In this document: positions 48,769 through 63,550 of the stretch, piece by piece | Position numbering within the stretch: the stretch's first letter is position 1 | How the letters are laid out: the number at the start of each line of letters is the position of its first letter | Source of the DNA: Apostichopus japonicus | Taxonomy: Eukaryota > Echinodermata > Holothuroidea > Aspidochirotida > Stichopodidae | Reading direction: 5' to 3' | Length of the DNA stretch: 64,000 nt | Assembly (NCBI RefSeq): GCF_037975245.1 | Contig: NC_092580.1 | Coordinates: forward strand, 20,200,501 to 20,264,500 | Translations under genes and position numbers: made by a program | Notes under the pieces: model-generated | Databases searched by the model: none | What the model was told of the DNA's origin: nothing | The model's input: the letters and a program-made list of their open reading frames with translations, nothing else

Positions 48769-51700
48769 GAATATCTGTGGCTTATAATACTTACGAATAG
48801 TTAAACTTACTTATGAATATCTGTGGCTTACAATACTTACGAATAGCTAAACTTACTTATGAATATAGGTGGCTAACAATATACCTACGAATAGTTTAAC
48901 TTACTTATGCATATAGGTGGCTAACAATATACCTACGAATGGTTAAACTTACTTAGAAATATCTGTGGTTGACCTTACTTAGGAATAGTTAAATTCACTT
49001 GTGAATATATGTGGCTTACAATACTTATGAATGGTTAAACTTACTTATGAATATCTGTCGCTTACAATACTTAGGAATTGTTAAACTTTCTTAAGTATAT
49101 ATGTCGCTTACAATATACCTACGAATAATTAAATTTACTTATGCATATATGTGGCTAACAATACTTATGAATAGTTAAACTAACATATATGTATACTTGG
49201 CTTACAATACTTACGAATAGTTAAACTTACTTAGGAATATCTTTGACTTACAATAATTACGAATAGTTAAAGTTAATTATGAATATAAGTGGCTTACAAT
49301 AATTACGAATAGTTAAACTTACTTATGCATAACTGTCGCTTACAATAGTAACGAATAGTTAAACGTGCTCATGCATGTCTGTGGCTTAAAATACCAACGA
49401 ATAGTTAAACTTAATTATGAATATCCACGGCTTACAATAGTAACGAATAGTTAAATTCACTTATAAATATATGTGGCTTCTAATACTTACAAATAGTTAA
49501 ACTAACTTATGAATATCTGTGGCTTACAATATACCTACGAATAGTCAAACATACTTATGCATTTATTTGGCTACCAATACTAATGAATGGTTAAACTTAT
49601 TTAGGAATATCTGTGGATTACAATACTGACGAATAGTCAATGTTGATTATGAATATATTTGGCTTACAATACTTTGGAATAGTTAAACTATACATACAAA
49701 GAGTTAAAATTACTTATGAATATCTGTGGCTTACAATCCTTAGGAATAGTTAAACTTACTTATGAAGATCTGTCGCCTACAATACTTAGGATGAGTTAAA
49801 CTTACTTAAAATACCTACGAATAGTTCAATTGACTTATGAATATCTGTGGCTTACAATACTTACGAATAGTTTAACTTACTTATGAATATCTGTGGCTTA
49901 CAATCCTTAGGAGAAGTTAAACTTACTTATGAATATCTGTCGCTTACAATACTTCGGATGAGTTAAACTTAATTATGAATATATGGGGCTTAAAATACCT
50001 ACGAATAGTTAAACTTACTTATGAATATCTGTCGCTTAAAATACCTACGAATAGTTAAACTTACTTATGAATATATGTGGTTTACAATACTAAAGGAATA
50101 GTTTAACTTACTTACGAATATCTGTCGCTTACAATACTTAGGAATAGTGAAACTTAATTATAAATAGAGGTTGCTTACAATACACCTACGAATAGTTAAA
50201 CTAACTTATGAATATCTGTGGTTTACCTAACTTATGTATAGTAAAATTCACTTATAAATATATGTGGCTGAGAATACTTATAAATAGTTAAACTTACTGA
50301 TGAATTTCTGTGGCTTACAATACTTATGAATAGTTAAACTTACTTAGGAATATCTGTGGCTTACAATACTTACGAATAGTTAAACTAACTAATGAATATA
50401 TGTGGCTTACAATCCTTAGGAATAGTTAAACTTACTTATGAATATCTTTCGCTTATAATACATAGGATGAGTTCAACTTAATTATGCATATCTGTGGCTT
50501 AAAATACCTACGAGTAGTTAAACTTACTTATGAATATCTGTGGCTCACAATAGTAGCGAATAGTTAAACTTACTTATGAATTTCTGTGGCTTAAAATACC
50601 TACTTATGAATATCTGTGGCTTACAATACTTACGAATAGTTTAACTTACTTATGAATATATGTGGCTTACAATACTAAAGGAATAGTTAAACTTACTTAT
50701 GAATATCTGTCGCTTACAATACATAAGGAATAGTTAAACTTAATTATGAATATAGGTGGCTTACAATATACCTACGAATAGTTAAACTTACTTATGAATA
50801 TATGTGGCTAACAATACTAAAGGAATAGTTAAACTTACTTATAGATATATGTCGCTTACAGTACTTAGGAATAGTTAAACTTAAATATGAATAGAGGTGG
50901 CTTACAATATACCTACGAATAGTTAAACTTACTTATGAATATCTGTGGTTTACCTAACTTATGTATAGTTAAATTCACTTATAAATATATGTGGCTTAAA
51001 ATACTTATAAATAGTTACACTTACTTATGAATATCTGTGGCTTACAATACTTACGAATAGTTTAACTTACTCATGAATATATGTGGCTTACAATGCTAGA
51101 GGAATAGTTAAACTTACTTATGAATATCTGTCGCTTACAATACATAAGGAATAGTTAAACTTAATTATGAATATAGGTGGCTTACAATACTTACGAATAG
51201 TTTAACTTACTTACGAATATCTGTGGCTTACAATACTAAAGGAATAGTTAAACTTACTTATGAATATCTGTCGCTTACAATACATAAGGAATAGTTCAAC
51301 TTAATTATGAATATAGGTGGCATACAATATACCTACGAACTTACTTATAAATACATGTGGCTTACAAAACTAAGGAATAGTTAAACTTACTTATGAATAT
51401 ATGTCGCTTACAGTACTTAGGAATAGTTTTAACTTAATTATGAATAGAGGTGGCTTACAATATACCTACGAATAGCTAAACTTACTTATGAATATGAGTG
51501 GCTAACAATACTAAAGGAATAGTTAAACTTACTTATAGATATATGTCGCTTACAGTACTTAGAAATAGTTAAACTTAAATATGAATAGAGGTGGCTTACA
51601 ATATACCTACGAATAGTTAAACTTACTTATGAATATCTGTGGTTTACCTTACTTATGTATAGTTAAATTCACTTATAAATATATGTGGCTTAAAATACTT

Positions 51701-53808
51701 ATAAATAGTTACACTTACTTATGAATATCTGTGGCTTACAATACTTACGAATAGTTTAACTTACTCATGAATATATGTGGCTTACAATAATAAAGGAATA
51801 GTTAAACTTACTTATGAATATCTGTCGCTTACAATACATAAGGAATAGTTAAACTTAATTATGAATATAGGTGGCTTACAATACTTACGAATAGTTTAAC
51901 TTACTTACGAATATCTGTGGCTTACAATACTAAAGGAATAGTTAAACTTACTTATGAATATCTGTCGCTTACAATACATAAGGAATAGTTAAACTTAATT
52001 ATGAATATAGGTGGCATACAATATACCTACGAACTTACTTATAAATATATGTGGCTTACAAAACTAAGGAATAGTTAAACTTACTTATGAATATATGTCG
52101 CTTACAGTACTTAGGAATAGTTTTAACTTAATTATGAATAGAGGTGGCTTACAATATACCTACGAATAGTTAAACTTACTTATGAATATCTGTGGTTTAC
52201 CTTACTTATGTATAGTTAAATTCACTTATAAATAGTTAAATTCACTTATAAATATATGTGGCTTAAAATACTTATAAATAGTTAAACTTGCTTATGAATA
52301 TCTGTGGCTTACAATACTTACGAATAGTTAAACTTACTCATGAATATATGTGGCTTACAATGCTAGAGGAATAGTTAAACTTAATTACGAATATATGTGG
52401 CTTACAATATACCTACGGATAGTTAAACTTACTTATGAATATCTGTGGTTTACCTTACTTATGTATAGTTAAATTCACTTATAAATAGTTAAATTCACTT
52501 ATAAATATATGTGGCTTAAAATACTTATAAATAGTTAAACTTGCTTATGAATATCTGTGGCTTACAATACTTACGAATAGTTTAACTTACTCATGAATAT
52601 ATGTGGCTTACAATGCTAGAGGAATAGTTAAACTTAATTACGAATATATGTGGCTTACAATATACCTACGGATAGTTAAACTTACTTATGAATATATGTG
52701 GCTTACAATATTAAAGGAATAGTTAAACTTAGTTATGAATATCTGTCGCTTGCAATACTTATGAATGGTTAAACTTACTTATGACTATCTGTGGCTTACA
52801 ATAATTAGAAATAGTTAAACTTACTTATGAATATCTGTGGCTTAAACTACCTACGAATAGTTCAACTAACTTATGAATATCTGTGGCTCACATTCGTAAC
52901 GAATAGTTAAATTCACTTATAAATATATATGGCTTTTAATACTTACGAATAGTTAAACTTACTTATGAATATATGTGGCTTACAATCCTTAGGAGAAGTT
53001 AAACTAGTTTATGAATATCTGTGGCCTTCAATACTTACGAATAGTTAAACTAACTTATATCTGTGGCTTACAATACTTAGAAATAGTTAAACTTACTTAT
53101 GAAAATCTGTTGCTTAAATTACCTACGAATAGTTAAACTTAGTTATGAATATCTGTGGCTCACATTCGTAACGAATAGAAATTCACTTATAAGTATATAT
53201 GGCTTTAAATACCCACGAATGGTTAAACTTACTTAGAAATTTCTGTGGCTTAAAATACTTACGAATAGGTAAACTAACTTATGAATATATGTGTGCTTAC
53301 AATACTTACGAACTTACTTATGAATATCTGTGGCTTACAATATACCTACGAATAGTTTAACTTACTTATGCATACATTGGCCCATAATACTTGTGAATGG
53401 TTAATCTTACTAAGGAATATCTTTAGCTTACAATACTTACGAATAGTTAAAATTACTTATGAATATATGTGATTTACAACACTTAAGGAATAGTTCAACT
53501 TACTTATGAATAGCTGTCGCTTACAATACTTTAGAATAGTTAAACTTAATTATGAATATCTGTGGCTTAGAATACCTACGAATAGGTAAACTTACTTATG
53601 AATATCTGTGGTTTACTTTACTTACGAATAGTTAAATTCACTTATAAATATATGAGGCTTAAAATACTTACGAATAGTTAAACTTACTTATGTATATTTT
53701 CGGCTTAAAATACCAAAGAATATTTAAACTTACGTAAGAATATCTGTGGCTTACAATACTTAGGAATAGTTCAAATTACTTAATATGAATACCTGTTGTA
53801 TTGTCCCG
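48769..53808. repeat. 46-bp satellite, block S9
   Basis: Counterpart of S7. Its TAATAAAGGA trimer appears once (about 51788), followed by a CTAAAGG form, where S7 has three. A segment of about 250 bp with AAATTCACTTATAAATAGTT is doubled at 52190-52690. Confidence 0.93.
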
Positions 53809-53955
53809 TAGCATGATAGCATGGTAGCACGGTAGCTCGGTAGCATGGTAGCATGGTAGCAATGTAGCAATGTAGCAAGGTTCCATGGTACTATAGTAGC
53901 ATGGCAGAATGGTAGCAATGTAGCAATGTAGCATGGTAGCAAGGTAGCATGGTAG
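53809..53955. repeat. TAGCATGG array T5
   Basis: 147 bp: identical in layout to the 155-bp copies but lacking exactly one 8-bp unit near its right end. Confidence 0.92.
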
Positions 53956-56380
53956 GATACATATCTGTTACATACAATACTTAGGAATGGTTAAACTTAA
54001 TTATATCTGTGGCTTAAAATACCAAAGAATAGTTAAACTTACTTATGAATATCTGTGGCTTACAATAGTTAGGAATAGTTAAAGTTAGTTATGAATATCT
54101 GTTGTTTACCTTACTTACGAAAAGTTAAATTCCCTTATAAATATATGTGGCTTACAATACTTACAAATAGTTATACTTACTTATGAATACTTGTGGCTTA
54201 GAACACTCACGTATAGTTAATCTTACTTATGAATATCTGTGGCTTACAATACTTAGGAATAGTTAAACTTACTTATATATATCTGTCGCTTAAAATACTT
54301 AGTAATGGTTTAGCTTACTTATGTATCTCTGTGGCTTAAAATACCTAAGAATATTTAAACTTACTTATGAATATATGTGGCTTACAATAGTAACGAATAG
54401 TTAAAGTTACTTATGAATATCTGTTTTTTACCTTACTTACGAATAGTTAAATTCACTTATAAATATATGTGGCTTAAAATACTTAAGAATAGCTAAACTT
54501 ACTTATGCATATGTGGCTTACGATACTGACAAATAGTTAATCTTACTTATGTATATATGTGGCTTACGATACCAACGAATAGTTAAACTTACTTATGCAT
54601 ATATGTGGCTTACATTACTTAGGAATATTTAAACTTACGTAATAATATATGTGGCTTACAATACTTACAAATAGTTCAACTTACTTATGAACATCTGGCT
54701 TAAAATACTTAGAAATGGTTACACTTACTTATGTATATATGAGGCATAAAATACTAACACATAGTTAGACTTACTTACAAATATTTAAATTTACTAATAT
54801 ATATATGAGGCATAAAATACCAAAGAATAGTTACACTTACTTATGCATATATTTGGCTTACAATACTTACAAATGGTTAAACTTACTTATGTATTTATGT
54901 GGCATAAAATACCAACGAATAGCTAAACTTACTTATGAATGTATGTGGCTTACAATACTTACGAATAGTTAAACTTACGTAGGAATATCTGTGGCTTACA
55001 ATACTAACGAATAGTTAAACTTACTTAATATGAATACCTGTTGCTTAAAATACTTAGGAATAGTTAAACTTAATTATGAATAGAGGTGGCTCACAATCGT
55101 AACGAATTATTAAATTCACTTATAAATATACGTGGCTTTAAATACCTACGAGAAGTTTAACTTACTTATAAATATATGTGGCTTAAAATACTTATAAATA
55201 GTTACACTTACTTATGAATATCTGTGGCTTACAATACTTACGAATAGTTTAACTTACTCATGAATATATCTGGCTTACAATATTAAAGGAATAGTTAAAC
55301 TTAGTTATGAATATCTGTCGCTTGCAATACTTATGAATGGTTAAACTTACTTATGACTATCTGTGGCTTACAATAATTAGAAATAGTTAAACTTACTTAT
55401 GAATATCTGTGGCTTAAACTACCTACGAATAGTTCAACTAACTTATGAATATCTGTGGCTCACATTCGTAACGAATAGTTAAATTCACTTATAAATATAT
55501 ATGGCTTTTAATACTTACGAATAGTTAAACTTACTTATGAATATATGTGGCTTACAATCCTTAGGAGAAGTTAAACTAGTTTATGAATATCTGTGGCCTT
55601 CAATACTTACGAATAGTTAAACTAACTTATATCTGTGGCTTACAATACTTAGAAATAGTTAAACTTACTTATGAAAATCTGTTGCTTAAATTACCTACGA
55701 ATAGTTAAACTTAGTTATGAATATCTGTGGCTCACATTCGTAACGAATAGAAATTCACTTATAAGTATATATGGCTTTAAATACCCACGAATGGTTAAAC
55801 TTACTTAGAAATTTCTGTGGCTTAAAATACTTACGAATAGGTAAACTAACTTATGAATATATGTGTGCTTACAATACTTACGAACTTACTTATGAATATC
55901 TGTGGCTTACAATATACCTACGAATAGTTTAACTTACTTATGCATACATTGGCCCATAATACTTGTGAATGGTTAATCTTACTAAGGAATATCTTTAGCT
56001 TACAATACTTACGAATAGTTAAAATTACTTATGAATATATGTGATTTACAACACTTAAGGAATAGTTCAACTTACTTATGAATAGCTGTCGCTTACAATA
56101 CTTTAGAATAGTTAAACTTAATTATGAATATCTGTGGCTTAGAATACCTACGAATAGGTAAACTTACTTATGAATATCTGTGGTTTACTTTACTTACGAA
56201 TAGTTAAATTCACTTATAAATATATGAGGCTTAAAATACTTACGAATAGTTAAACTTACTTATGTATATTTTCGGCTTAAAATACCAAAGAATATTTAAA
56301 CTTACGTAAGAATATCTGTGGCTTACAATACTTAGGAATAGTTCAAATTACTTAATATGAATACCTGTTGTATTGTCCCG
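53956..56380. repeat. 46-bp satellite, block S10
   Basis: 46-bp monomers. It combines a left part like 35012-36250 and a right part like 52700-53808, so it looks like a recombinant of two earlier segments. Confidence 0.92.
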
Positions 56381-56535
56381 TAGCATGATAGCATGGTAGC
56401 ACGGTAGCTCGGTAGCATGGTAGCATGGTAGCAATGTAGCAATGTAGCAAGGTTCCATGGTACTATAGTAGCATGGCAGAATGGTAGCAATGTAGCAATG
56501 TAGCATGGTAGCATGGTAGCAAGGTAGCATGGTAG
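56381..56535. repeat. TAGCATGG array T6
   Basis: Last 155-bp copy, 2572 bp after T5. It again has the full unit number. Confidence 0.92.
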
Positions 56536-59500
56536 GATACATATCTGTTACATACAATACTTAGGAATGGTTAAACTTAATTATATCTGTGGCTTAAAAT
56601 ACCAAAGAATAGTTAAACTTACTTATGAATATCTGTGGCTTACAATAGTTAGGAATAGTTAAAGTTAGTTATGAATATCTGTTGTTTACCTTACTTACGA
56701 AAAGTTAAATTCCCTTATAAATATATGTGGCTTACAATACTTACAAATAGTTATACTTACTTATGAATACTTGTGGCTTAGAACACTCACGTATAGTTAA
56801 TCTTACTTATGAATATCTGTGGCTTACAATACTTAGGAATAGTTAAACTTACTTATATATATCTGTCGCTTAAAATACTTAGTAATGGTTTAGCTTACTT
56901 ATGTATCTCTGTGGCTTAAAATACCTAAGAATATTTAAACTTACTTATGAATATATGTGGCTTACAATAGTAACGAATAGTTAAAGTTACTTATGAATAT
57001 CTGTTTTTTACCTTACTTACGAATAGTTAAATTCACTTATAAATATATGTGGCTTAAAATACTTAAGAATAGCTAAACTTACTTATGCATATGTGGCTTA
57101 CGATACTGACAAATAGTTAATCTTACTTATGTATATATGTGGCTTACGATACCAACGAATAGTTAAACTTACTTATGCATATATGTGGCTTACATTACTT
57201 AGGAATATTTAAACTTACGTAATAATATATGTGGCTTACAATACTTACAAATAGTTCAACTTACTTATGAACATCTGGCTTAAAATACTTAGAAATGGTT
57301 ACACTTACTTATGTATATATGAGGCATAAAATACTAACACATAGTTAGACTTACTTACAAATATTTAAATTTACTAATATATATATGAGGCATAAAATAC
57401 CAAAGAATAGTTACACTTACTTATGCATATATTTGGCTTACAATACTTACAAATGGTTAAACTTACTTATGTATTTATGTGGCATAAAATACCAACGAAT
57501 AGCTAAACTTACTTATGAATGTATGTGGCTTACAATACTTACGAATAGTTAAACTTACGTAGGAATATCTGTGGCTTACAATACTAACGAATAGTTAAAC
57601 TTACTTAATATGAATACCTGTTGCTTAAAATACTTAGGAATAGTTAAACTTAATTATGAATAGAGGTGGCTCACAATCGTAACGAATTATTAAATTCACT
57701 TATAAATATACGTGGCTTTAAATACCTACGAGAAGTTTAACTTACTTATAAATATATGTGGCTTAAAATACTTATAAATAGTTACACTTACTTATGAATA
57801 TCTGTGGCTTACAATACTTACGAATAGTTTAACTTACTCATGAATATATGTGGCTTACAATAATAAAGGAATAGTTAAACTTACTTATGAATATCTGTCG
57901 CTTACAATACATAAGGAATAGTTAAACTTAATTATGAATATAGGTGGCATACAATATACCTACGAACTTACTTATAAATATATGTGGCTTACAAAACTAA
58001 GGAATAGTTAAACTTACTTATTAATATATGTCGCTTACAGTACTTAGGAATAGTTTTAACTTAATTATGAATAGAGGTGGCTTACAATATACCTACGAAT
58101 AGTTAAACTTACTTATGAATATCTGTGGTTTACCTTACTTATGTATAGTTAAATTCACTTATAAATATATGTGGCTTAAAATACTTATAAATAGTTACAC
58201 TTACTTATGAATATCTGTGGCTTACAATACTTACGAATAGTTTAACTTACTCATGAATATATCTGGCTTACAATAATAAAGGAATAGTTAAACTTACTTA
58301 TGAATATCTGTCGCTTACAATACATAAGGAATAGTTAAACTTAATTATGAATATAGGTGGCATACAATATACCTACGAACTTACTTATAAATATATGTGG
58401 CTTACAAAACTAAGGAATAGTTAAACTTACTTATTAATATATGTCGCTTACAGTACTTAGGAATAGTTTTAACTTAATTATGAATAGAGGTGGCTTACAA
58501 TATACCTACGAATAGTTAAACTTACTTATGAATATCTGTGGTTTACCTTACTTATGTATAGTTAAATTCACTTATAAATAGTTAAATTCACTTATAAATA
58601 TATGTGGCTTAAAATACTTATAAATAGTTAAACTTGCTTATGAATATCTGTGTCTTACAATACTGACGAATAGTTTAACTTACTCATGAATATATGTGGC
58701 TTACAATGCTAGGGGAATAGTTAAACTTAATTACGAATATATGTGGCTTACAATATACCTACGGATAGTTAAACTTACTTATGAATATATGTGGCTTACA
58801 ATATTAAAGGAATAGTTAAACTTAGTTATGAATATCTGTCGCTTGCAATACGTATGAATGGTTAAACTTACTTATGACTATCTGTGGCTTACAATAATTA
58901 GAAATAGTTAAACTTACTTATGAATATCTGTGGCTTAAACTACCTACGAATAGTTCAACTAACTTATGAATATCTGTGGCTCCCATTCGTAACGAATAGT
59001 TAAATTCACTTATAAATATATATGGCTTTCAATACTTACGAATAGTTAAACTTACTTATGAATATATGTGGCTTACAATCCTTAGGAGAAGTTAAACTAG
59101 TTTATGAATATCTGTGGCTTTCAATACTTACGAATAGTTAAACTAACTTATATCTGTGGCTTACAATACTTAGAAATAGTTAAACTTACTTATGAAAATC
59201 TGTTGCTTAAATTACCTACGAATAGTTAAACTTAGTTATGAATATCTGTGGCTCACATTCGTAACGAATAGAAATTCACTTATAAGTATATATGGCTTTA
59301 AATACCCACGAATGGTTAAACTTACTTAGAAATTTCTGTGGCTTAAAATATTTACGAATAGTTAAACTAACTTATGAATATATGTGTGCTTACAATACTT
59401 ACGAATAGTTAAACTTACTTATGAATATCTGTGGCTTACAATATACCTACGAATAGTTTAACTTACTTATGCATACATTGGCCCATAATACTTGTGAATG

Positions 59501-62293
59501 GTTAATCTTACTAAGGAATATCTTTAGCTTACAATACTTACGAATAGTTAAAATTACTTATGAATATATGTGATTTACAACACTTAAGGAATAGTTCACC
59601 TTACTTATGAATAGCTGTCGCTTACAATACTTTAGAATAGTTAAACTTAATTATGAATATCTGTGGCTTAAAATAGCTAAGAATATTTAAACTTACTTAT
59701 GAATATCTGTGGCTTACAATAGTAACGAATAGTTAAAGTTACTTATGAATATCTGTTTTTTACCTTACTTACGAATAGTTCAATTCACTTATAAATATAT
59801 GTGTCTTAAAATACTTAAGAATAGCTAAACTTACTTATGCATATGTGGCTTACGATACTGACAAATAGTTAATCTTACTTATGTATATATGTGGCTTACG
59901 ATACCAACGAAAAGTTAAACTTACTTATGCATATGTGTGGCTTACATTACTGAGGAATATTTAAACTTACGTAAGAATATATGTGGCTTACAATACTTAC
60001 AAGTAGTTAAACTTACTTATGAATTATTGTGGCTTAGAACACTCACGTATAGTTAAACTAACTGATGAATATCTGTGGCTTACAATACTAAGGAATAGTT
60101 AATCTTACTTATGAATATCTGTTGCTTAAAAAACTTAGGAATGGTTTAGCTTACTTATGTATCTCTGTGGCTTAAAATACCTAGGAATATTTAAACTTAC
60201 TTATGAATATCTGTGGCTTACAATAGTAACGAATAGTAAAAGTTACTTATGAATATCTGTTTTTTCCGTACTTACGAATAGTTAAATTCACTTATAAATA
60301 TCTGTGGCTTAAAATACTTAAGAATAGCTAAACTTACTTATGCATATGTGGCTTACGATACTGACAAATAGTTAAACTTACTTATGTATATATGTGGCAT
60401 AATTTACCAACGAATAGTTAAACTTACTTATGCATATATGTGGCTTACATTACTTAGGAATATTTAAATTTACGTAAGAATATATGTGGCTTACAATACT
60501 TACAAATAGTTCAACTTACTTATGAATATCTGTGGCTTAAAATACTTAGAAATGATTAAACTTACTTATGTATATATGAGGCATAAAATACTAACAAATA
60601 GTTAAACTTACTTATGAATATCTGTGGCTTATAATACTTAGGAACAGTTAAACTTACTTAATATGAATATCTGTCGCTTAAACTACTTCGGAATGATTAA
60701 ACTTACTTATGTATATCTGTGGCTTAAAATACCTAAGAATAGTAAAATTTACTTATGATAATCTGTGGCTTACAATAGTAACGAATAGTTAAACTTACTT
60801 ATGAATATCTGTTGTTTGCCTTACTTACGAAAAGTTAAATTCCCTTATATATATGTCGCTTAAAATACCTAAGAATAGTTAAACTTACTTATGAATATCT
60901 GTGGCTTACATTACTTTCGAATAGTTAAACTTACGTAAGAATATCTGTAGCTTACAATACTTACAAATAGTTAAATTTACTAATATATATATATGAGGCA
61001 TAAAATACAAAAGAATAGTTACACTTACTTATGCATATATGTGGCTTACAATACTTACAAATGGTTAAACTTACTTATGTATTTATGTGGCATAAAATAC
61101 CAACGAATAGTTAAACTTACTTATGAATGTATGTGGCTCACAATACTTACGAATAGTTAAACTTAGGTAATAATATCTGTGGCTTACAATACTAACGAAT
61201 AGTTAAACTTACTTAATATGAATACCTGTTGCTTAAAATACGTAGGAATGGTTAAACTTACTAAAGAATATATGTGGCTTACAATACTAACGAATAGTTA
61301 AACTTACGTAAGAATATCTGTGGCTTACAATACTTATAAATAGTTAAAATTACTTATGAATATTTGTGGCTTACAACATACCTAAGAATAGTTCGACTTA
61401 CTTATGAATATCTGTCGCTTACAATACTTAGGAATAGTTAAACGTAATTATGAATAGAGGTGGCTTACAATATACCTACGAATAGTTAAACTTACTTATG
61501 AATATCTGCGGCTTAAAATACCTACGAATAGTTAAACTTACTTATGAATATCTGTTGCTCACAATCGTAACGAATTATTAAATTCACTTATAAATATATG
61601 TGGCTTTAAATACCTACGAATAGTTTAACTTACTTATAAATATATGTGGCTTAAAATACTTACAAATAGTTAAACTTACTTATGAATATCTGTGGCTTAC
61701 AATACTTCCGAATAGTTAAACTTACTTATGTATATAGGTGCCTTACAATATACCTACGAATAGTTTAACTTACTTAAACATATATTTGGCTTACACTACT
61801 CAAGACTATGTAAACTTACATAGGAATATCTGTCGCTTACAATACTTAAGAATAGTTACACTTAATTATGAATATCTGTTGCTTAAAATAACTACGAATA
61901 GGTAAACTTACTTATGAATATCTGTGGTTTACCTTACTTACGAATAGTTAAATTCACTTATGAATATGTGTGGCTTGAAATAGTAACAAATAGTTAAATT
62001 CACTATATCCAATATGTGGCTTAAAATACCTAGGAATAGTTGAACTCACTTATGAATATCTGTGGCTTTCAATACATACGAATAGTTAAATTTACCTATG
62101 TATATATGTGGCTAACAGTATACCTACGAATAGTTAAACCTACTTATGCATATTTTTTGCGCACATAACCTATGAATGGTTAAAGTTACTTATGAATATC
62201 TGTGGCTTACAATACTAACGAATAGTTGAACTTACTTATGCATATATTTTGCGCACAATACTTGGGAATAGTTAAACTTACTTATGAATATCT
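56536..62293. repeat. 46-bp satellite, block S11
   Basis: Longest satellite stretch without an 8-bp interruption (5.8 kb). From about 59650 the order of variants follows the 27 kb and 35 kb regions more loosely, so the right end appears older or less homogenised. Confidence 0.93.
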
Positions 62294-62345
62294 GTTACCA
62301 TACTGTTATCAATGTCATTTAATAAAGTAGAATAATAAATAGAAA

Positions 62346-62412
62346 TAAAATGGTGAAATTATGAAATGGTAAAATTATAAATGGTAAAATGGTGATAAAA
62401 TGGTAATGCAAT
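62346..62412. repeat. short 8-bp array M6
   Basis: Only about 67 bp of irregular AAAATGGTG-like units after a left junction (62294-62345). It ends in GTAATGCAATGGC and returns to satellite without the usual right junction. Confidence 0.85.
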
Positions 62413-62639
62413 GGCTTAAAATACCTACGAATAGTTAAACTTACTTATGAATATTTATGGCTTACAATAGTAAAGAATAGTTAAATTCATTTATAAATAT
62501 ATGTGGCTTAAAATACTTAGGAATAGTTAAACTTACTTATGAATATCTGTGGCTTACAATACTTACGAATAGTTAATCTTACTTATGAATATATGTGGCT
62601 ACAATACTTAGGAATAGTTAAACTTACTTATGAATATCT
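62413..62639. repeat. 46-bp satellite, block S12
   Basis: About five monomers between M6 and the next left junction. Confidence 0.9.
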
Positions 62640-62691
62640 GTTACCATGCTGTTATCAATGTCATTTAATAAAGTAGAATAATAAATAGAAA

Positions 62692-63271
62692 TAAAATGGT
62701 GAAATTATAAAATGTTAAAATGATAAAATGGTAAAATGGTAAAATGGTAAAATGGTAAAATGATAAAATGATGAAATGATAAAATGATAAAATGACAAAA
62801 TGGTAAATGATAAAATGATAAAAAATATAAAATGGTAAAATGGTAAAATGGTAAAGTGATAAATTGATAAAATGGTGAAATGATAAAATGATAAAATGGT
62901 AAAATGGTAAAATGGTAAAATGATAAAATGACAAAATGGTAAATGATAAAATGATAAAATGATGAAAAATATAAATTGGTAAAATGGTAAAGTGATAAAT
63001 TGATAAAATGGTGAAATGATAAAATGGTAAAATGGTAAAATGGTAAAATGGTAAAAGGGTAAAAGAATAAAATGGTAAAATGGTAAAGTGGTAAAATGGT
63101 AAAATGGTAAAATGGTAAAAGGGTAAAAGGGTAAAAGAATAAAATGGTAAAATGGTAAAGTGATAAATGGATAAAATGGTGAAATGATAAAATGGTAAAA
63201 TGGTAAAATGGTAAAATGGTAAAAGGGTAAAATGGTAAAATGGTTAAATGGTAAAATAATGGTAATATAAT
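62692..63271. repeat. 8-bp-unit array M7
   Basis: AAAATGGT/AAAATGAT units with irregular members (AAAGTGAT, AAATTGAT, AAAAGGGT, AAAAGAAT) that form larger repeated sub-blocks. It ends in AATGGTAATATAATGGC, not the standard right junction. Confidence 0.94.
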
Positions 63272-63498
63272 GGCTTAAAATACCTACGAATAGTTAAACT
63301 TACTTATGAATATTTATGGCTTACAATAGTAAAGAATAGTTTAAATCATTTAGAAATATATGTGACTTAAAATACTTAGGAATAGTTAAACTTACTTATG
63401 AATATATGTGGCTACAATACTTAGGAATAGTTAAACTTACTTATGAATATATGTGGCTTACAATACTTAGGAATAGTTAAACTTACTTATGAATATCT
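63272..63498. repeat. 46-bp satellite, block S13
   Basis: About five monomers separating M7 and M8, similar in order to S12. Confidence 0.9.
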
Positions 63499-63550
63499 GT
63501 TACCATACTGTTATCAATGTCATCTAATAAAGTAGAATAATAAATAGAAA

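Larger units (their letters stand above)
46984..53808. repeat. higher-order repeat unit B (6825 bp)
   Basis: Second copy of the unit at 40232-46983, with the same order of arrays, junctions and marker monomers. Length differs by 73 bp net. M5 is shorter than M4, but an extra satellite segment near 52440-52690 (a repeat of 52190-52440) and trimer-number changes more than compensate. Confidence 0.85.
53809..56380. repeat. higher-order repeat unit C (2572 bp)
   Basis: T5 plus satellite up to T6. The first 1.45 kb (53809 to about 55265) recurs from 56381 to about 57840 with the same marker monomers. After that the second copy carries roughly 0.9 kb of additional satellite before rejoining the same order near 58790. 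Confidence 0.8.
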
